This document shows positions 10,776 to 20,451 of a stretch of DNA of 64,000 nucleotides, piece after piece (position 1 is the stretch's first letter; each line of letters starts with the position of its first letter). Source of the DNA: Cladocopium goreaui (Eukaryota > Sar > Dinophyceae > Suessiales > Symbiodiniaceae); the NCBI GenBank assembly GCA_947184155.2, contig CAMXCT020000383.1:115684-179683 (forward strand). Direction: 5' to 3'. Below the pieces are notes generated by a model. It did not search any database and was not told where the DNA came from. It was given only the letters and a program-made list of their open reading frames with translations. The translations under genes and the position numbers were made by a program.

Positions 10776-12560
10776 ATGGGTGATTGGGTTAAATCGGTTG
10801 GTGGTCACCTTGGCCTTTTTGGCCCAGAAGTGCTCTTCTTTTTGGTGTTTGCCCTCGTTGGACTTGGTGGGCTTTTGGCCATTTGGATTGCAGGCCACTC
10901 CTGTCTTTGTGCCGTGGGGGTGTTTTCTGAAAGGGTTCCACAGGGGACTAAGGTAGCAACACAGATGTGCAGGGACACGCTGCTCTCTCAGCCAAATGAG
11001 GACGTCCCGCGGATGGCATCTTGGGTTTCACATCTTTTTGGCCATTTTGGCGTTTTTGCAATTTTGGAGCTTCTCTGTCTTTGCGATGCAGTGCCGAATG
11101 CTGGGGGTTGCCCAGAGGGTGATGCTGGTAGGGATGGTAGAGCTTGGACTTTGCGCATGGAGCATGACAAGAATGGGCTCAGCTACAAGGCTTGGTTCTA
11201 CAGTGAGAGCGCCACACAGGGCCTAGGAAGTTTGATGGGAGCTGGTTTGGATTGCATAGCAGGGGCAGTTCAGCAAGTCTCTAACATCAAGTGTGCCTTG
11301 CGTAGTGGACTTACTCACAATGTAGGAGCACAGACACAGTCGGAATTGCCTCAACATGTTCACCAGGTTGGATGTGGTTTGGTATCACAGGGTGCACTGT
11401 GTCTTTGGGTCGGGTATCTGGTTTGTCCCTTGTCGCAAGTGTTGGTGAGCCACGTTGGACTTCCCTTTTGGCTCTTGGCCTTCTGGATTGCCGGCCACGC
11501 ATTGCAGATGTTAGGTTTGGTAATCACCCTGGGGACACTTCAGAGACCGTTCCGGGGTCAGCTTCTCAGTGGCTTAGCAGAATGGGAAGGAGCACCAGTG
11601 CACAAGTGCCATGCGGATGCCCATACAAAGGGCTTTTCATTTTTTGGCCATTTTGGCCACCTTTCAGTTTTGGACTCCAATTGCTTGCACCTTGGTCAGC
11701 AGCGACCTAGCCATGAGAAGGGGAATGCTAAGTTGGATGCTAGGCCCACTGCCAAACCTGCCCCACCCAGGGATTTGCCTGGCCATCGATGGTCGGCTCT
11801 GCAACGTAGGGGTAGCTTCAGTTGGTTGTTCTGGTTTTGTATCTTGGGCGGTCTTTTTCGTTTTGGTGAAGCGGCTCACCCGGGGCCTGCTCCAGTGTCG
11901 GACACATGGACTTTTGGACTTGCCAATGCGTCAGGCCTAACTACGAAAGTGGACCAGGTTGCACACCAAGAGGGCCAAGCATGGGTCTTCTCTGAGACAC
12001 ATCTCTCCAAGCAGGGTTATCGGTCTTTCAAAAAAGGTCTCCAGTGTCTGAAGACCAAATGGAAATACTTGATACCAGGTGCACCATGTCCAGTCAGGAA
12101 GACCGGCCAGGCAGGAGTTCACTCAGGTGTTTTGCTTGTTTCCTCTTACCCAGCCAGAGCACTGCCGCATAGTTTTGACTCCGAAAGCTTTGCAACCGGC
12201 CGCATGCAAGTGGCGGGAATGATGGTTGGTTCAGATTGGGTCACTGTAGGGATGCTGTATGGGGTTCCGTGCAATGCCACGCATCATTTTGCAAGGTATC
12301 AGACAGAAACAATGTTGGCTGACCTTATAGATCGAGTGGCATGTCAAGCTTCAGGTCCCAGAATCATTGGAGGTGATTTCAATTATGCCACCCATGAACT
12401 CAGTCAGGTGCAAAGGCTCCAGGAATATGGTTTTCGTGAAGTGCAGGACCTTTGGGCATGGAAAACAGGGGTTTCAGTCAGTCCAACCGGCAGAGGCACT
12501 AAACGGATTGACCAGCTGTGGATTTCTCCAGAGCTTCAAGTGGTGTTGGAAGAGGTATAG
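10776..12560 (+). CDS. LINE ORF2, N-terminal part: APE-type endonuclease
   Basis: ATG at 10776 follows the ORF1 stop by 27 bp. Residues 20-105 and 215-305 look like two copies of one hydrophobic module (LLAIWIAGH and LLAFWIAGH, then LFGHFG and FFGHFG). FRFGEAAHPGP (362-372), a motif common before the endonuclease in dinoflagellate LINEs, precedes the endonuclease-exonuclease-phosphatase fold: SETHL (406-410), GGDFN (532-536), KRIDQLW (576-582). The endonuclease nicks target DNA to prime reverse transcription. The frame stops at a TAG at 12558-12560, but the final ADHA box of the fold continues in another frame (from about 12557), so a 1-nt indel has broken the ORF. Confidence 0.85.
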   Translation: MGDWVKSVGGHLGLFGPEVLFFLVFALVGLGGLLAIWIAGHSCLCAVGVFSERVPQGTKVATQMCRDTLLSQPNEDVPRMASWVSHLFGHFGVFAILELLCLCDAVPNAGGCPEGDAGRDGRAWTLRMEHDKNGLSYKAWFYSESATQGLGSLMGAGLDCIAGAVQQVSNIKCALRSGLTHNVGAQTQSELPQHVHQVGCGLVSQGALCLWVGYLVCPLSQVLVSHVGLPFWLLAFWIAGHALQMLGLVITLGTLQRPFRGQLLSGLAEWEGAPVHKCHADAHTKGFSFFGHFGHLSVLDSNCLHLGQQRPSHEKGNAKLDARPTAKPAPPRDLPGHRWSALQRRGSFSWLFWFCILGGLFRFGEAAHPGPAPVSDTWTFGLANASGLTTKVDQVAHQEGQAWVFSETHLSKQGYRSFKKGLQCLKTKWKYLIPGAPCPVRKTGQAGVHSGVLLVSSYPARALPHSFDSESFATGRMQVAGMMVGSDWVTVGMLYGVPCNATHHFARYQTETMLADLIDRVACQASGPRIIGGDFNYATHELSQVQRLQEYGFREVQDLWAWKTGVSVSPTGRGTKRIDQLWISPELQVVLEEV

Positions 12561-13594
12561 CATGGGACAAATGGGCGGATCATGCCACCGTGGAGGCTAC
12601 CTTCAAGATGCATGGTAAGCAACAGGTTAGCCAGGTATGGCGGCAGCCACAACCATTTCCTTGGCCCACCAACTGGGATTGCCAGCTGGATTTTGATATT
12701 ACTGCAGACTCCACCATGGCCTATGCACAATTTTGGCAGCAACTTGAAACACAGGCCCAGTGCTGGAATGCGCAGCAGGGTAAATACATATCCAGGGCCC
12801 AGTGCGGGAGGGCACAAACACTTGCCACTCAGACCCGGAAATGGCAGGGGTCACCACCGAAATTGGGGAGGGAAGGGGAAGTTCAGCCCAAATACTTTGG
12901 CATCAGTCTGCAGCATGCAAGGTACTTTCGCCAGCTCAGGCGGTTGCAAGCGCTCACACAGCTTTTGAAGAAAGGCCTTGCTTCGGATAATGCCATCACC
13001 AATGCCCAGGAGACATGGCGGGCAATCAGGGGTGCAGCGGGCTTTCCGGGGGGGTTTGTACACTGGTGGGCTCAGCATGGACTTGGATTTACGCTGGCCT
13101 CACCGTTGCAGTTGCCCTATTTTTTGCCGGCGCTGGAGGTGGTTGAGTCTCTGTTTGAGGGTTTCCACAGTTTTGTCAAAGCCTATGAAGGGCGCCTTGC
13201 CCAACGAAGGTACCAGTATGGTACTGAGCGCCGCAGAGAAGATATGAATCTGGTTTTTCAAGACTGCAAAGCAGAGCCACCCCCAGTAGTTGACACACTC
13301 CTGGACAGGGTTGAGGTTGCGGTTGAAGAGGTGAGACCAGAGGATAGCTCGGTAGTTTTGGTGCGCCCAGTTGAGTTGTTGCATGGACTTCCCGTAGTGA
13401 TTCATGGACATGCTCATGAGGTGTTGGTACACGAGCATGATCAGGTGTGGCTGTCTTCAGTGGAAGGGCTGGCTCCAGGACATGTTTTAACTCAGGAAAG
13501 GGTTGTCATGACGGATGCTGCAGTTTTGGATCGCTTCCGACAGACCTGGGAGCCTAGGTGGAACAAGCCTTCTCATGTAGCGCCAGGCCAGTAG
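12557..13594 (+). pseudogene. LINE ORF2, linker between endonuclease and RT (frameshifted)
   Basis: After the shift the reading frame gives IAWDKWADHATVEATF, the end of the endonuclease domain, then about 330 residues of linker rich in Gln and Trp with no domain I recognise. It ends at an in-frame TAG (13592-13594). The same frame then continues without interruption into the reverse transcriptase, so the TAG is most simply a point nonsense mutation rather than a true ORF end. Readthrough cannot be excluded. Confidence 0.75.
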
Positions 13595-16500
13595 GATCAG
13601 ATCTGTGGTTTCATCGAGCGTGTGTTGCGACCTCAGCAGTGGCCTGACACACCATGGACTTCCTCCAGGTTTATGGACTTGGTTACTCATAAAAAAGTAG
13701 TATCCGCCAAGGGACCGGATGGAGTTTCCCAGCCGGATTTGGCTGCACTGCCCCCGACAGCTCAACAAGCAATGGTCAAGCTTTTCAATGCGGTGGAGCA
13801 AGGTATGCCATGGCCTGCACAGGTGGCCTCAGGGTTTGTAGCCAGCTTAGCAAAGAATCCAGGAGCTCAATCGGTAGATGAATATAGGCCTGTCACAGTC
13901 TATAGTCTCTTGTACAGAGTTTGGTCGTCTGCCAGGGCCAAAGAAGCACTGCGAGTTTTGGCTGAAATCGTCCCACAGAGCGTCCAGGGTGGCCTCCCAG
14001 CAAGGCAAGCTAGGGCAGTTTGGTATACCACGGCACAAGTTTTGGAATCAGCCTTGGTAGATGCGGTTCCTTTGCATGGCATCCTGATGGACATCAGACG
14101 GTGCTTCAATGCCATACCTAGGTATCCACTTTGGTTTGCGTTGCGGGTGCTTGGATTTCCCACGGGGGTCTTGCGTGCTTGGGTTGCGTTTGTGTCCGGT
14201 CAGACCAGAAGATTCAAGGTGCGTCTCTCTACGGGGGAGCCAGTCTTTTCTGTGTGTGGACTACCAGAGGGTTGTGCGCTGTCTGTTTTTGGAATGGTCA
14301 TCATCGATTGGATTTTGGATCTTTGGCTGAATGCAACACAGCCAGGCATTGGACTTCATGCATTCATCGATGATTGGGGGGTTTTGTTCTCATCACATGA
14401 CCAATTCCAAGCAGTATGGCAGGCAGTCTTGGATTTTACTTCTGCCCTTGACCTTGAACTGGACTTTCGTAAAACCAAGGTTTGGAGTACCCAATCATTG
14501 GCGCGGCACACCTTCCGCCAGAGGAGTCTCCAGGTCACACTCGCAGCTAGGAACTTGGGTGCCCACCAAAACTTTTCCAAGCATTCCTGGAATTCCACCC
14601 TTCAGGCAAGACTCCGCACTATGCCAGACATATGGACAAGGCTTCGAGCAAGCCTCTCACCATACAGAACCAAACTGCAAGCAGTCAGAATGCTCGCTTG
14701 GCCCAGAGCATTGCATGGAATCTCCGTGGTTCATTTGGGTCACTCACACTTCAAGACCCTGAGGGCAGGGGTCATGAAAGCCCTCAATGCTAACCGTAAA
14801 GGGGCAAACCCGATGCTCCACATGGCCAGTAATTCGCTGGAAACAGACCCTGAAGCCTGGTCTATTCTTCAGACGTTGCGAGATGCCCGGGAGCTAGGTG
14901 GTTTTGACAAGGTAGATGCCATGCTTTCCGTTTTTGCCTCGGCAGACTTGGACTTACCTGCCAATGGTCCTACAGCCGTCTTGTTAGCCAGGGTGCGTAG
15001 ACTTGGTTGGGCGGTTGGTACAAATGGGTTGGTTCAAGATCGGTATGGAGTGTTCAGTGTCATGCAGGTAGGATGGGATGAGTTGTATCAAAGGGTTGCC
15101 ATGTCTTGGGGCCATGTCATGGGACAGGAAGTTGCACACAGAGCGTCGTTTCAAGGCATTGAAATGGCAGACCCTCAGGCAGTCACCAGTGCACTGGCTC
15201 ACTTTGGCACAGCAGATCAGGTCTATCTCAGGTGTCACTTAGATGGTACGCTCTACACGCAGAATGGCCGGGCTCATTTCATGTCTGAGGTCAGTGGTCA
15301 ATGCCCCTGGTGCACAAGCAAGGATGGTTTTTTCCATAGGGCTTGGACTTGTCCCTTCTTTGCCGACTGCAGGACCCACATGACTGCGGAACAGCTTGCA
15401 CAAATCCCAGTCTTGCCACAATGTTTAACCTCTCATGGTTGGGCTGTCCTACTGCCAGAATGGGAGGTCTATGCCAGGTGGTTGGTGCAGGATCATGGTT
15501 TTTCATGCATGTCCCCCATAAATCAGTGCCAGACAGACCCCTCCCATACGGTTGAGTTATTTGTGGATGGAACAGCAGCAAACCCACAGGAACCGAAACT
15601 GAGGTATGCAGCATGGGCAGTCACGGTGGCTCAACTTGGCAGTTTGAACAATCAGGTCGTCCTAGGGGGTCATGTGCAGGGCCTCAGTCAAACGCCCTTT
15701 CGGGCTGAACTTTCGGCAGTGTTGGCGGCGCTCCTTTGGGCTAAAGAACAGGCACAGAAAGTACGCATTTGGACCGATTGCTTGGGCGTCCTGCGTGGAG
15801 TGAACAAAGTGAAACGAGGTGTTCCAGTGCGTGTGAACCGTGCGCACTCCGATCTCTGGTTGCGCATCCAAGGCTTGTTTGAAGAAGGCCACTTGGACAA
15901 TGTTCAGATGATGAAGGTTGTCTCTCACTGCAGTATCGACAAGGCTACATCACCGGTGGAAGAATGGGCTTATTGGCATAATGAGCTTACAGACCGAGCA
16001 GCGGCCAAGATCAACGACACCAGGGAACCGGTTTTTTGGGAAACGTGGAAGGGCTTGGCTAGCGCTTTGCAGGTGAACAGACAACTGCACAATGCGATCC
16101 TTATGGTTCTACTGAAGACGGGTCGGAAGGCTCACATGGCAGAACAACAAAAGGGCACGATGCCTGCACCCAAACCTAGGCCACTACCAGTCGGCTTGGC
16201 ACAGCAACCTGCAGCACCTGTTTTTTGGACGTTTCCTGAGCGAATGGTTCGTCGTTATCGACAACACAATGTTCAGATGGTTCATGACTGGTGGAGCCAA
16301 GTTGGCAGTAGATACATGGAGGGAGATGCCCCACTGACGATGGTCAGCGGAGTCCAGCTGTTTTGGGATTTTTTCCAGGCCACAGCCTACGAAGGACCGT
16401 GGGTGCACCAAAAGAAGTGGTATCACCAGGCACAACAGGTGCCGGAAGCTGGTAGGGTTTCATGGGGACAACGAATCAAACCTTTTTTGTTGTTGTGGAA

Positions 16501-16708
16501 AGCCTATCTTGGTTGCCATTCGGTGAAACTACCTCAAAAAATGACTCGTCCCAATTCTGCAGCCATTTCCTTGTTTTTGGTTTGTTACCGTTTACGTTTT
16601 CCCCCAGAAAGAATTGCCCTGTGTGATGCGGCGATCTTCGAGCAGCTGGGCCGTCAAGCGGCTTGCTCGGCTGACATCCAGGAGCTGAGGCCGGCAAGGC
16701 ACCGGTAG
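13595..16708 (+). CDS. LINE ORF2, C-terminal part: reverse transcriptase, zinc knuckle, RNase H
   Basis: Residues count from 13622. RT: SAKGPDGVS (28-36), motif A ILMDIRRCFN with Asp157, motif B GLPEGCALS (213-221), motif C FIDD (248-251). Zinc knuckle C-x2-C-x7-H-x4-C at Cys561, Cys564, His572, Cys577. RNase H: Asp649 (FVDG), Glu696 (FRAEL), Asp719 (WTDC), Asp791 (LTDRAA), so all four catalytic acids are present. A basic, Trp-rich tail of about 230 residues follows. No ATG sits at the start; the frame is continuous with the preceding segment apart from the TAG. It copies the element RNA at the nicked target. Confidence 0.88.
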   Translation, partial: DQICGFIERVLRPQQWPDTPWTSSRFMDLVTHKKVVSAKGPDGVSQPDLAALPPTAQQAMVKLFNAVEQGMPWPAQVASGFVASLAKNPGAQSVDEYRPVTVYSLLYRVWSSARAKEALRVLAEIVPQSVQGGLPARQARAVWYTTAQVLESALVDAVPLHGILMDIRRCFNAIPRYPLWFALRVLGFPTGVLRAWVAFVSGQTRRFKVRLSTGEPVFSVCGLPEGCALSVFGMVIIDWILDLWLNATQPGIGLHAFIDDWGVLFSSHDQFQAVWQAVLDFTSALDLELDFRKTKVWSTQSLARHTFRQRSLQVTLAARNLGAHQNFSKHSWNSTLQARLRTMPDIWTRLRASLSPYRTKLQAVRMLAWPRALHGISVVHLGHSHFKTLRAGVMKALNANRKGANPMLHMASNSLETDPEAWSILQTLRDARELGGFDKVDAMLSVFASADLDLPANGPTAVLLARVRRLGWAVGTNGLVQDRYGVFSVMQVGWDELYQRVAMSWGHVMGQEVAHRASFQGIEMADPQAVTSALAHFGTADQVYLRCHLDGTLYTQNGRAHFMSEVSGQCPWCTSKDGFFHRAWTCPFFADCRTHMTAEQLAQIPVLPQCLTSHGWAVLLPEWEVYARWLVQDHGFSCMSPINQCQTDPSHTVELFVDGTAANPQEPKLRYAAWAVTVAQLGSLNNQVVLGGHVQGLSQTPFRAELSAVLAALLWAKEQAQKVRIWTDCLGVLRGVNKVKRGVPVRVNRAHSDLWLRIQGLFEEGHLDNVQMMKVVSHCSIDKATSPVEEWAYWHNELTDRAAAKINDTREPVFWETWKGLASALQVNRQLHNAILMVLLKTGRKAHMAEQQKGTMPAPKPRPLPVGLAQQPAAPVFWTFPERMVRRYRQHNVQMVHDWWSQVGSRYMEGDAPLTMVSGVQLFWDFFQATAYEGPWVHQKKWYHQAQQVPEAGRVSWGQRIKPFLLLWKAYLGCHSVKLPQKMTRPNSAAISLFLVCYRLRFPPERIALCDAAIFEQLGRQAACSADIQELRPARHR

Positions 16709-16779
16709 TGCGAGCAAACAGAGGGGGCAACGGGGTCGCAAGGCTGCCCACTTGCTCTGCAATAAAGTGCAATAAAGTG
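16709..16779 (+). other. LINE 3' end
   Basis: A 71-bp 3' region ends in two units of AATAAAGTGC rather than poly(A), directly before the TSD. Short tandem 3' ends are seen in several LINE clades that prime without a poly(A) tail. Confidence 0.75.
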
Positions 16780-16841
16780 TAATATTTTTCAAAATGGTTA
16801 AAACCACCAACCAGTATTAGTTTTATCAACATATATCAACA

Positions 16842-16954
16842 TACCCTTTGGTAAACTTTTACATAGCAAACTGGAAAATCCACGATTTTTAGTGGGTAAA
16901 TCCACTATTTCTATGGCCATTTTCAACAGCAAACTGTTAGTTTACCAGAGGATA
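16842..16954. repeat. family A element
   Basis: Left end TACCCTTTGGTAAACTTTTA (rare TTT variant), right end GTTAGTTTACCAGAGGATA. The junction words AGCAAACTG appear on both sides of the core. Confidence 0.85.
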
Positions 16955-17013
16955 TATAAACTATTTTTGTGGTTTCAACCTGTTCGTTCTGATGATATCC
17001 CCATCATTCCCCA

Positions 17014-17101
17014 TCGGCGCTGAGAGACCGCGGAGAGGCGGTGTATGGCTACTGCCACGAAGTCTGCGCGATTATGGCCTTCGATCGTCAGGCGGGGGAA
17101 G
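17014..17101 (+). CDS. exon of an unrecognised gene
   Basis: Plus frame with strongly G/C third positions reads RDRGEAVYGYCHEVCAIMAF then DRQAGEG. It ends at AAG|GAGTCC, which would be a GA donor, a type used in dinoflagellates. Product unknown. Confidence 0.45.
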
Positions 17102-17193
17102 GAGTCCCCTGAGGTTAATTGTATAGTTATGTATATGTATACTTATATATAATTATAGTTATATATAATTATGGCAGCTATAATATGTATATA

Positions 17194-17304
17194 TACCATC
17201 TGGTTATTTAACATAGCCATGGAAAATCCCAACCATAAATGGAGGTTTCGTTCGCTGGGAAAATCATCTATTTCTATGGGCCATCTATAAATAACTAGAG
17301 GATA
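17194..17304. repeat. family A element, diverged
   Basis: Left end TACCATCTGGTTATTTAACA, right end ATAACTAGAGGATA. The core contains ATGGAGGTTTCGTTCGCTGG, a word otherwise seen near 50690. Confidence 0.75.
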
Positions 17305-17709
17305 ATATAATTGTATTAGTATGTCAATGTATGGATAATATGTTAAGGTAACCATACATTAACCATTAATAATGGCAATATTGATTTTTCAGTTGATGTA
17401 TGGTTAATATTTATTTTTCCACTGATTAATAATGGTAAGAGTTGATAATAGTGGTTCATGACGGTGAACAATGGCAAAAAATGGTGCTTGAATGGGATTT
17501 AAATGGGATTCTATTGGGATTTCAAAATGATTAGTGATGGTAAATGGTGGTTCATGATGATTTTATGGTGATTACTCGAACTAGCTCTTGGTAATCAAAC
17601 ATGGCCGGAAAATCCCAAACTAGCCATGGAGGTTTTTCTGGGAACAGCATCGAAGTAAACAAACTGGGGATTTCCTGCTTGAATTCTTTATTCAAACATC
17701 AATTAGTGC
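17305..17709. other. non-coding with a decayed family A remnant
   Basis: Repetitive ATGGT-rich DNA. At about 17583-17640 CTCTTGGTAATCAAACATGG and GGAAAATCCC look like a worn family A left half. No gene. Confidence 0.5.
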
Positions 17710-17942
17710 CTGGTTGGTGGTGACTGGAACCATGGACTTTATGACTTTCCATGTTGGGAATGAATCATCATCCCAACTGACGAACTCCATTGATAACCAT
17801 ATATATTCATAATCCCAATGATATTCATTAAGCATATATATATATATATTCCATATATCAACATAATCTATCAATTATTGGATCCCAATCATATCCCAAT
17901 CATATCAATTTCAGAGGGGTTGGTGGCTCAACCACCAACCAG
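17710..17942. repeat. family B element with AT-rich insertion, TSD GTGC
   Basis: GTGC at 17706-17709 and 17943-17946. Between the ACTGACGAACTCCAT and TTTCAGAGGGGTTGG parts lie about 110 bp of extra AT-rich DNA (17794-17910), so the element has grown internally. Confidence 0.85.
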
Positions 17943-17946
17943 GTGC

Positions 17947-18578
17947 CCTTAAGGTGATTCTTTTCGACGAAAAGTAGATGCCAGGTGGATGTAGCTGGAT
18001 TGAAGATGTTTTCTTGCCTGAAACGAGCCACACAGTTGACAATTATATATAGTACAATATTGTACTGTGTACCATATTGTACTAATATTTTCTGTACCAG
18101 TACAATCATGGTTTATTTCCATATTTAAATATACCCCGCCAGTTATGGAAATAAACCATTTCTCGAGGAATGGGGACGATATATGTGTGTATATATAAAT
18201 ATCACATTATTTATCCCAGTCTGGGGGGATACTTACCTCCAGTTCCAAAGAAACATACAATTTTCGGAAATCATTCCAGCAGGTGTTGCTCTGTTCAAAG
18301 TGATCAAGCTGCACCGGCGTGAGTTCATCAAGAAAACAACACCTAAAGAAAGTCAGTTGAACTGTGTTCTGTTCATCCCTGGTTGATGAAAACATAGTAT
18401 GCTGCCCTAGATGTCATTGTTATACTACATAGCTTGTTCTTCACGGGATTACCGACTCAATGAGATGAAACCCACTGAACCAAGCTCAACCTTCACGGAT
18501 GACGGGTGAACTGGGGCGTAAGATGACTGCAACCCTCTGACATCACATTCCAAGATCATGTGTTGCAAATAGCCCCAT
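17947..18578. other. non-coding, no gene seen
   Basis: Includes a short near-palindrome of TAGTACAATATTGTACTG type at about 18049-18085 and ordinary AT-rich sequence. An open plus frame at 18183-18386 has no coding signs. Confidence 0.45.
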
Positions 18579-18845
18579 TAATGGAGGTTTCCATAGTCAT
18601 GGGTGTACCCTCTGGTAAACTAACGTAGCTAGAGAAAATCACAATTTTTAATGGGTAACTCAACTATAACTGGTCATTTTCAATAGCAAACTGTGAAATT
18701 ACCACCATTATGAAAATGGGTAAATCAACGAACTTTCTATGGCCATGGCTTCAAGAGCAAACTGTTAAATTACCAGAGGGTAACCCCAGTCATCATCCAT
18801 TTTCAGATTGGGATTTTCCATGAACTAAACCATCCAGCTCTGGCA
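18579..18845. repeat. family D element interrupted by family A
   Basis: GGAGGTTTCCATAGTCATGGG on the left and CCCCAGTCATCATCC...TTTTCCATGAACTAAACCAT on the right are the two parts of a family D element. The family A copy at 18606-18782 lies between them. Confidence 0.7.
18606..18782. repeat. family A, composite copy
   Basis: 177 bp, longer than usual. A first element runs to AAACTGTGAAATTACCA without the AGAGGGTA end and a second right arm follows, ending TTAAATTACCAGAGGGTA. It looks like one and a half elements fused. Confidence 0.8.
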
Positions 18846-18853
18846 GGCTACAG

Positions 18854-18945
18854 GGCTGGTGGAGGAGTGTGCAGATGGCAGCACCAAAAGCTACAACCAA
18901 CAAGACATGATGGAAGAGACCTACTGGACAGCCGTGGTTTGGGGA
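18854..18945 (+). CDS. exon of an unrecognised gene
   Basis: After CTACAG|G the plus frame reads LVEECADGSTKSYNQQDMME, then ETYWTAVV. G/C third positions. It may belong with the islands at 17014 and 21112. Product unknown. Confidence 0.4.
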
Positions 18946-19126
18946 CTGGGACTGTTTGAGTCATCCGAGTTTTGGGGATTTCATGGGACTTCATGGGATT
19001 GGGATCGGCCGGCTGCTTTGAATGGCCCGTTATTTGTTGAAGAAATACACATCATTTCAGCACTATGCATATCTATGCACATCTATTCACAATTTCTAGT
19101 CTAGGCATCCAGAAAGGGGAATATTG

Positions 19127-19255
19127 TACCATCTGCTTATGACTAACAGTTTGCCATGGAAAGATCCACCATTTTCAATAGGTAAACCCAGGTAAACCAT
19201 CTATTTCGATTAGGGCAATCTATACCATGGCTATGTTAGTCATAGCCAGAGGGTA
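19127..19255. repeat. family A element
   Basis: Left end TACCATCTGCTTATGACTAA, right end GTTAGTCATAGCCAGAGGGTA. The TTATGACTAAC word occurs at both ends, a matched pair. Confidence 0.85.
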
Positions 19256-19417
19256 ATGTCAGAAAGAAGCTGATTGCTAAGGCAGAGGTCATCAGGTATA
19301 TTTCTCCAGAGCTTTTTGATTTGGAGATGACACAAGTTCTTGGTGCTTGAAGCAGACTTTTGCAGCTTAAATCTGTTTGTCAAATCCCCATGTTCAGTAC
19401 CATATTGTATTCTGCAA

Positions 19418-19527
19418 CTGGTTTGTGGTTTCAAACATTTTTTTATTTTTCCATGTCATATATGGGTTGTCATCCTTCCCATTGACGAACTCTTATTTTT
19501 CAGAGGGGTAGGTCAACCACCAACCAG
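19418..19527. repeat. family B element, TSD GCAA
   Basis: GCAA at 19414-19417 and 19528-19531. It has TTATTTTTCAG before AGGGGTAGG and the TCCTTCCCATTGACGAACTC core. Confidence 0.88.
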
Positions 19528-19589
19528 GCAATGTTTGGTGCTTCAATCGAACTTTTTTTGATGATTCAAATGCGACGCATTTCACCATG

Positions 19590-19690
19590 ATCACCATGGC
19601 GAATCGCAGGAGTGTCACCTCGGGCAAGGCCTGCCGTTGGCATTCCAGCGACGGTCGGGAGCTCAGTGCACGGAATGCTTGGGGATTTGG
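19590..19690 (+). CDS. possible exon, frame uncertain
   Basis: GC-rich island with two open plus frames, one reading HHDHHGESQECHLGQGLPLA and the other TMANRRSVTSGKACRWHSSD. Both have reasonable third-position bias, so the correct frame cannot be chosen. Confidence 0.25.
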
Positions 19691-19730
19691 GGTCGAAGAT
19701 CAACCAATTCTGGGGGATGTAGTAGTTAAT

Positions 19731-19862
19731 TACCATCTGGTTATGACTAACATAGCCATGGTATAGATGGCCCATAGAAATAGATGGTTTACCTGGGTTT
19801 ACCTATTGAAAATCGTGGAACTTTCCATGGAATGGTAAACTGTTAGTCATAACCAGAGGGTA
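19731..19862. repeat. family A element
   Basis: Left TACCATCTGGTTATGACTAA, right GTTAGTCATAACCAGAGGGTA. Contains GGCCCATAGAAATAGATGGT, the longer core form. Confidence 0.88.
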
Positions 19863-19871
19863 ATAGGTATG

Positions 19872-19981
19872 TACCCTCTGGTAAACTAACATAGCTAGTG
19901 AACATGGCCATAGAAATAGTTGATTTACCCAGCTACAAAATGGTGGATCTTTCCATGGTTATGTTAGTTTACCAGAGGGTA
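19872..19981. repeat. family A element, adjacent copy
   Basis: Starts 9 bp after the preceding copy but belongs to the GTAAAC-ended form, so the pair is not a simple tandem duplication. Core CCCAGCTACAAAATGGTGGA. Confidence 0.9.
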
Positions 19982-20002
19982 ATAATCTAATGGGTATGCT
20001 AT

Positions 20003-20102
20003 TTGGTCGGTGGTTTGGAACATTTTGTATTTTTACATATATTGGGAATAATAATCCCAACTGACTTTCATATTTTTCAGAGGGGTTGAAACCAGCAACC
20101 AG
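20003..20102. repeat. family B element, TSD CTAT
   Basis: CTAT at 19999-20002 and 20103-20106. Left end mutated to TTGGTCGGTGGTTTGG. TATTTTTCAG precedes AGGGGTTGAAACC. Confidence 0.85.
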
Positions 20103-20451
20103 CTATCAATAGGTATACTATGTGAATTATTTAGATGTATTTAATCTAATGGCTATACTATGGTATAGGCAATTTTAAATGGAGATATTGGGGGAACCCC
20201 CATGTTTGTTCGGGAAGTTTTGATATTTCACGGCTTTTTTGTTGGGGTACCATCCAGTAAACATACAGCAAACTATGGAATTCCATGGGTTTCTTGAAAT
20301 TGCGATGCCCCAAAACACGTTCCCTTCCAACCCCGGGTTCGCCCACACTCAATCAACACATCCAAACAATATGATATATATATATATATATATATCACCA
20401 AAGGATGCATGAAAACACTGGCTATACGCAGCAATTTTGACTTTAAGTTTT

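Larger units (their letters stand above)
6284..16779 (+). mobile_element. LINE (non-LTR retrotransposon) with DNA methyltransferase
   Basis: The 15-bp repeat TAATATTTTTCAAAA at 6269-6283 and 16780-16794 is a perfect target-site duplication, so the element is 10,496 bp. Order: short 5' leader, ORF1 (methyltransferase, protease-like region, coiled coil), ORF2 (endonuclease, RT, zinc knuckle, RNase H), short 3' tail. There are no LTRs. The EN plus RT order, the TSD and the tail place it among APE-class LINEs. The intact TSD and only two visible lesions in about 10 kb suggest a fairly recent insertion. Confidence 0.93.
6203..16818. repeat. family B element split by the LINE, TSD TATT
   Basis: Left part 6207-6283 (CTGGTTGGTGGTTTCAACC onward) and right part from 16780 to 16814 (TTTTTCAAAATGGTTAAAACC...CCAACCAG) join into one normal family B element once the LINE and one TSD copy are taken out. 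TATT flanks the whole at 6203-6206 and 16815-16818. Confidence 0.9.

Noticed and set aside
11035-11660. GCCATTTTGGC words resembling the dinoflagellate spliced-leader core
   Set aside because: They lie inside the LINE ORF2 coding sequence and encode part of the repeated GHFG module; the rest of the leader is absent.
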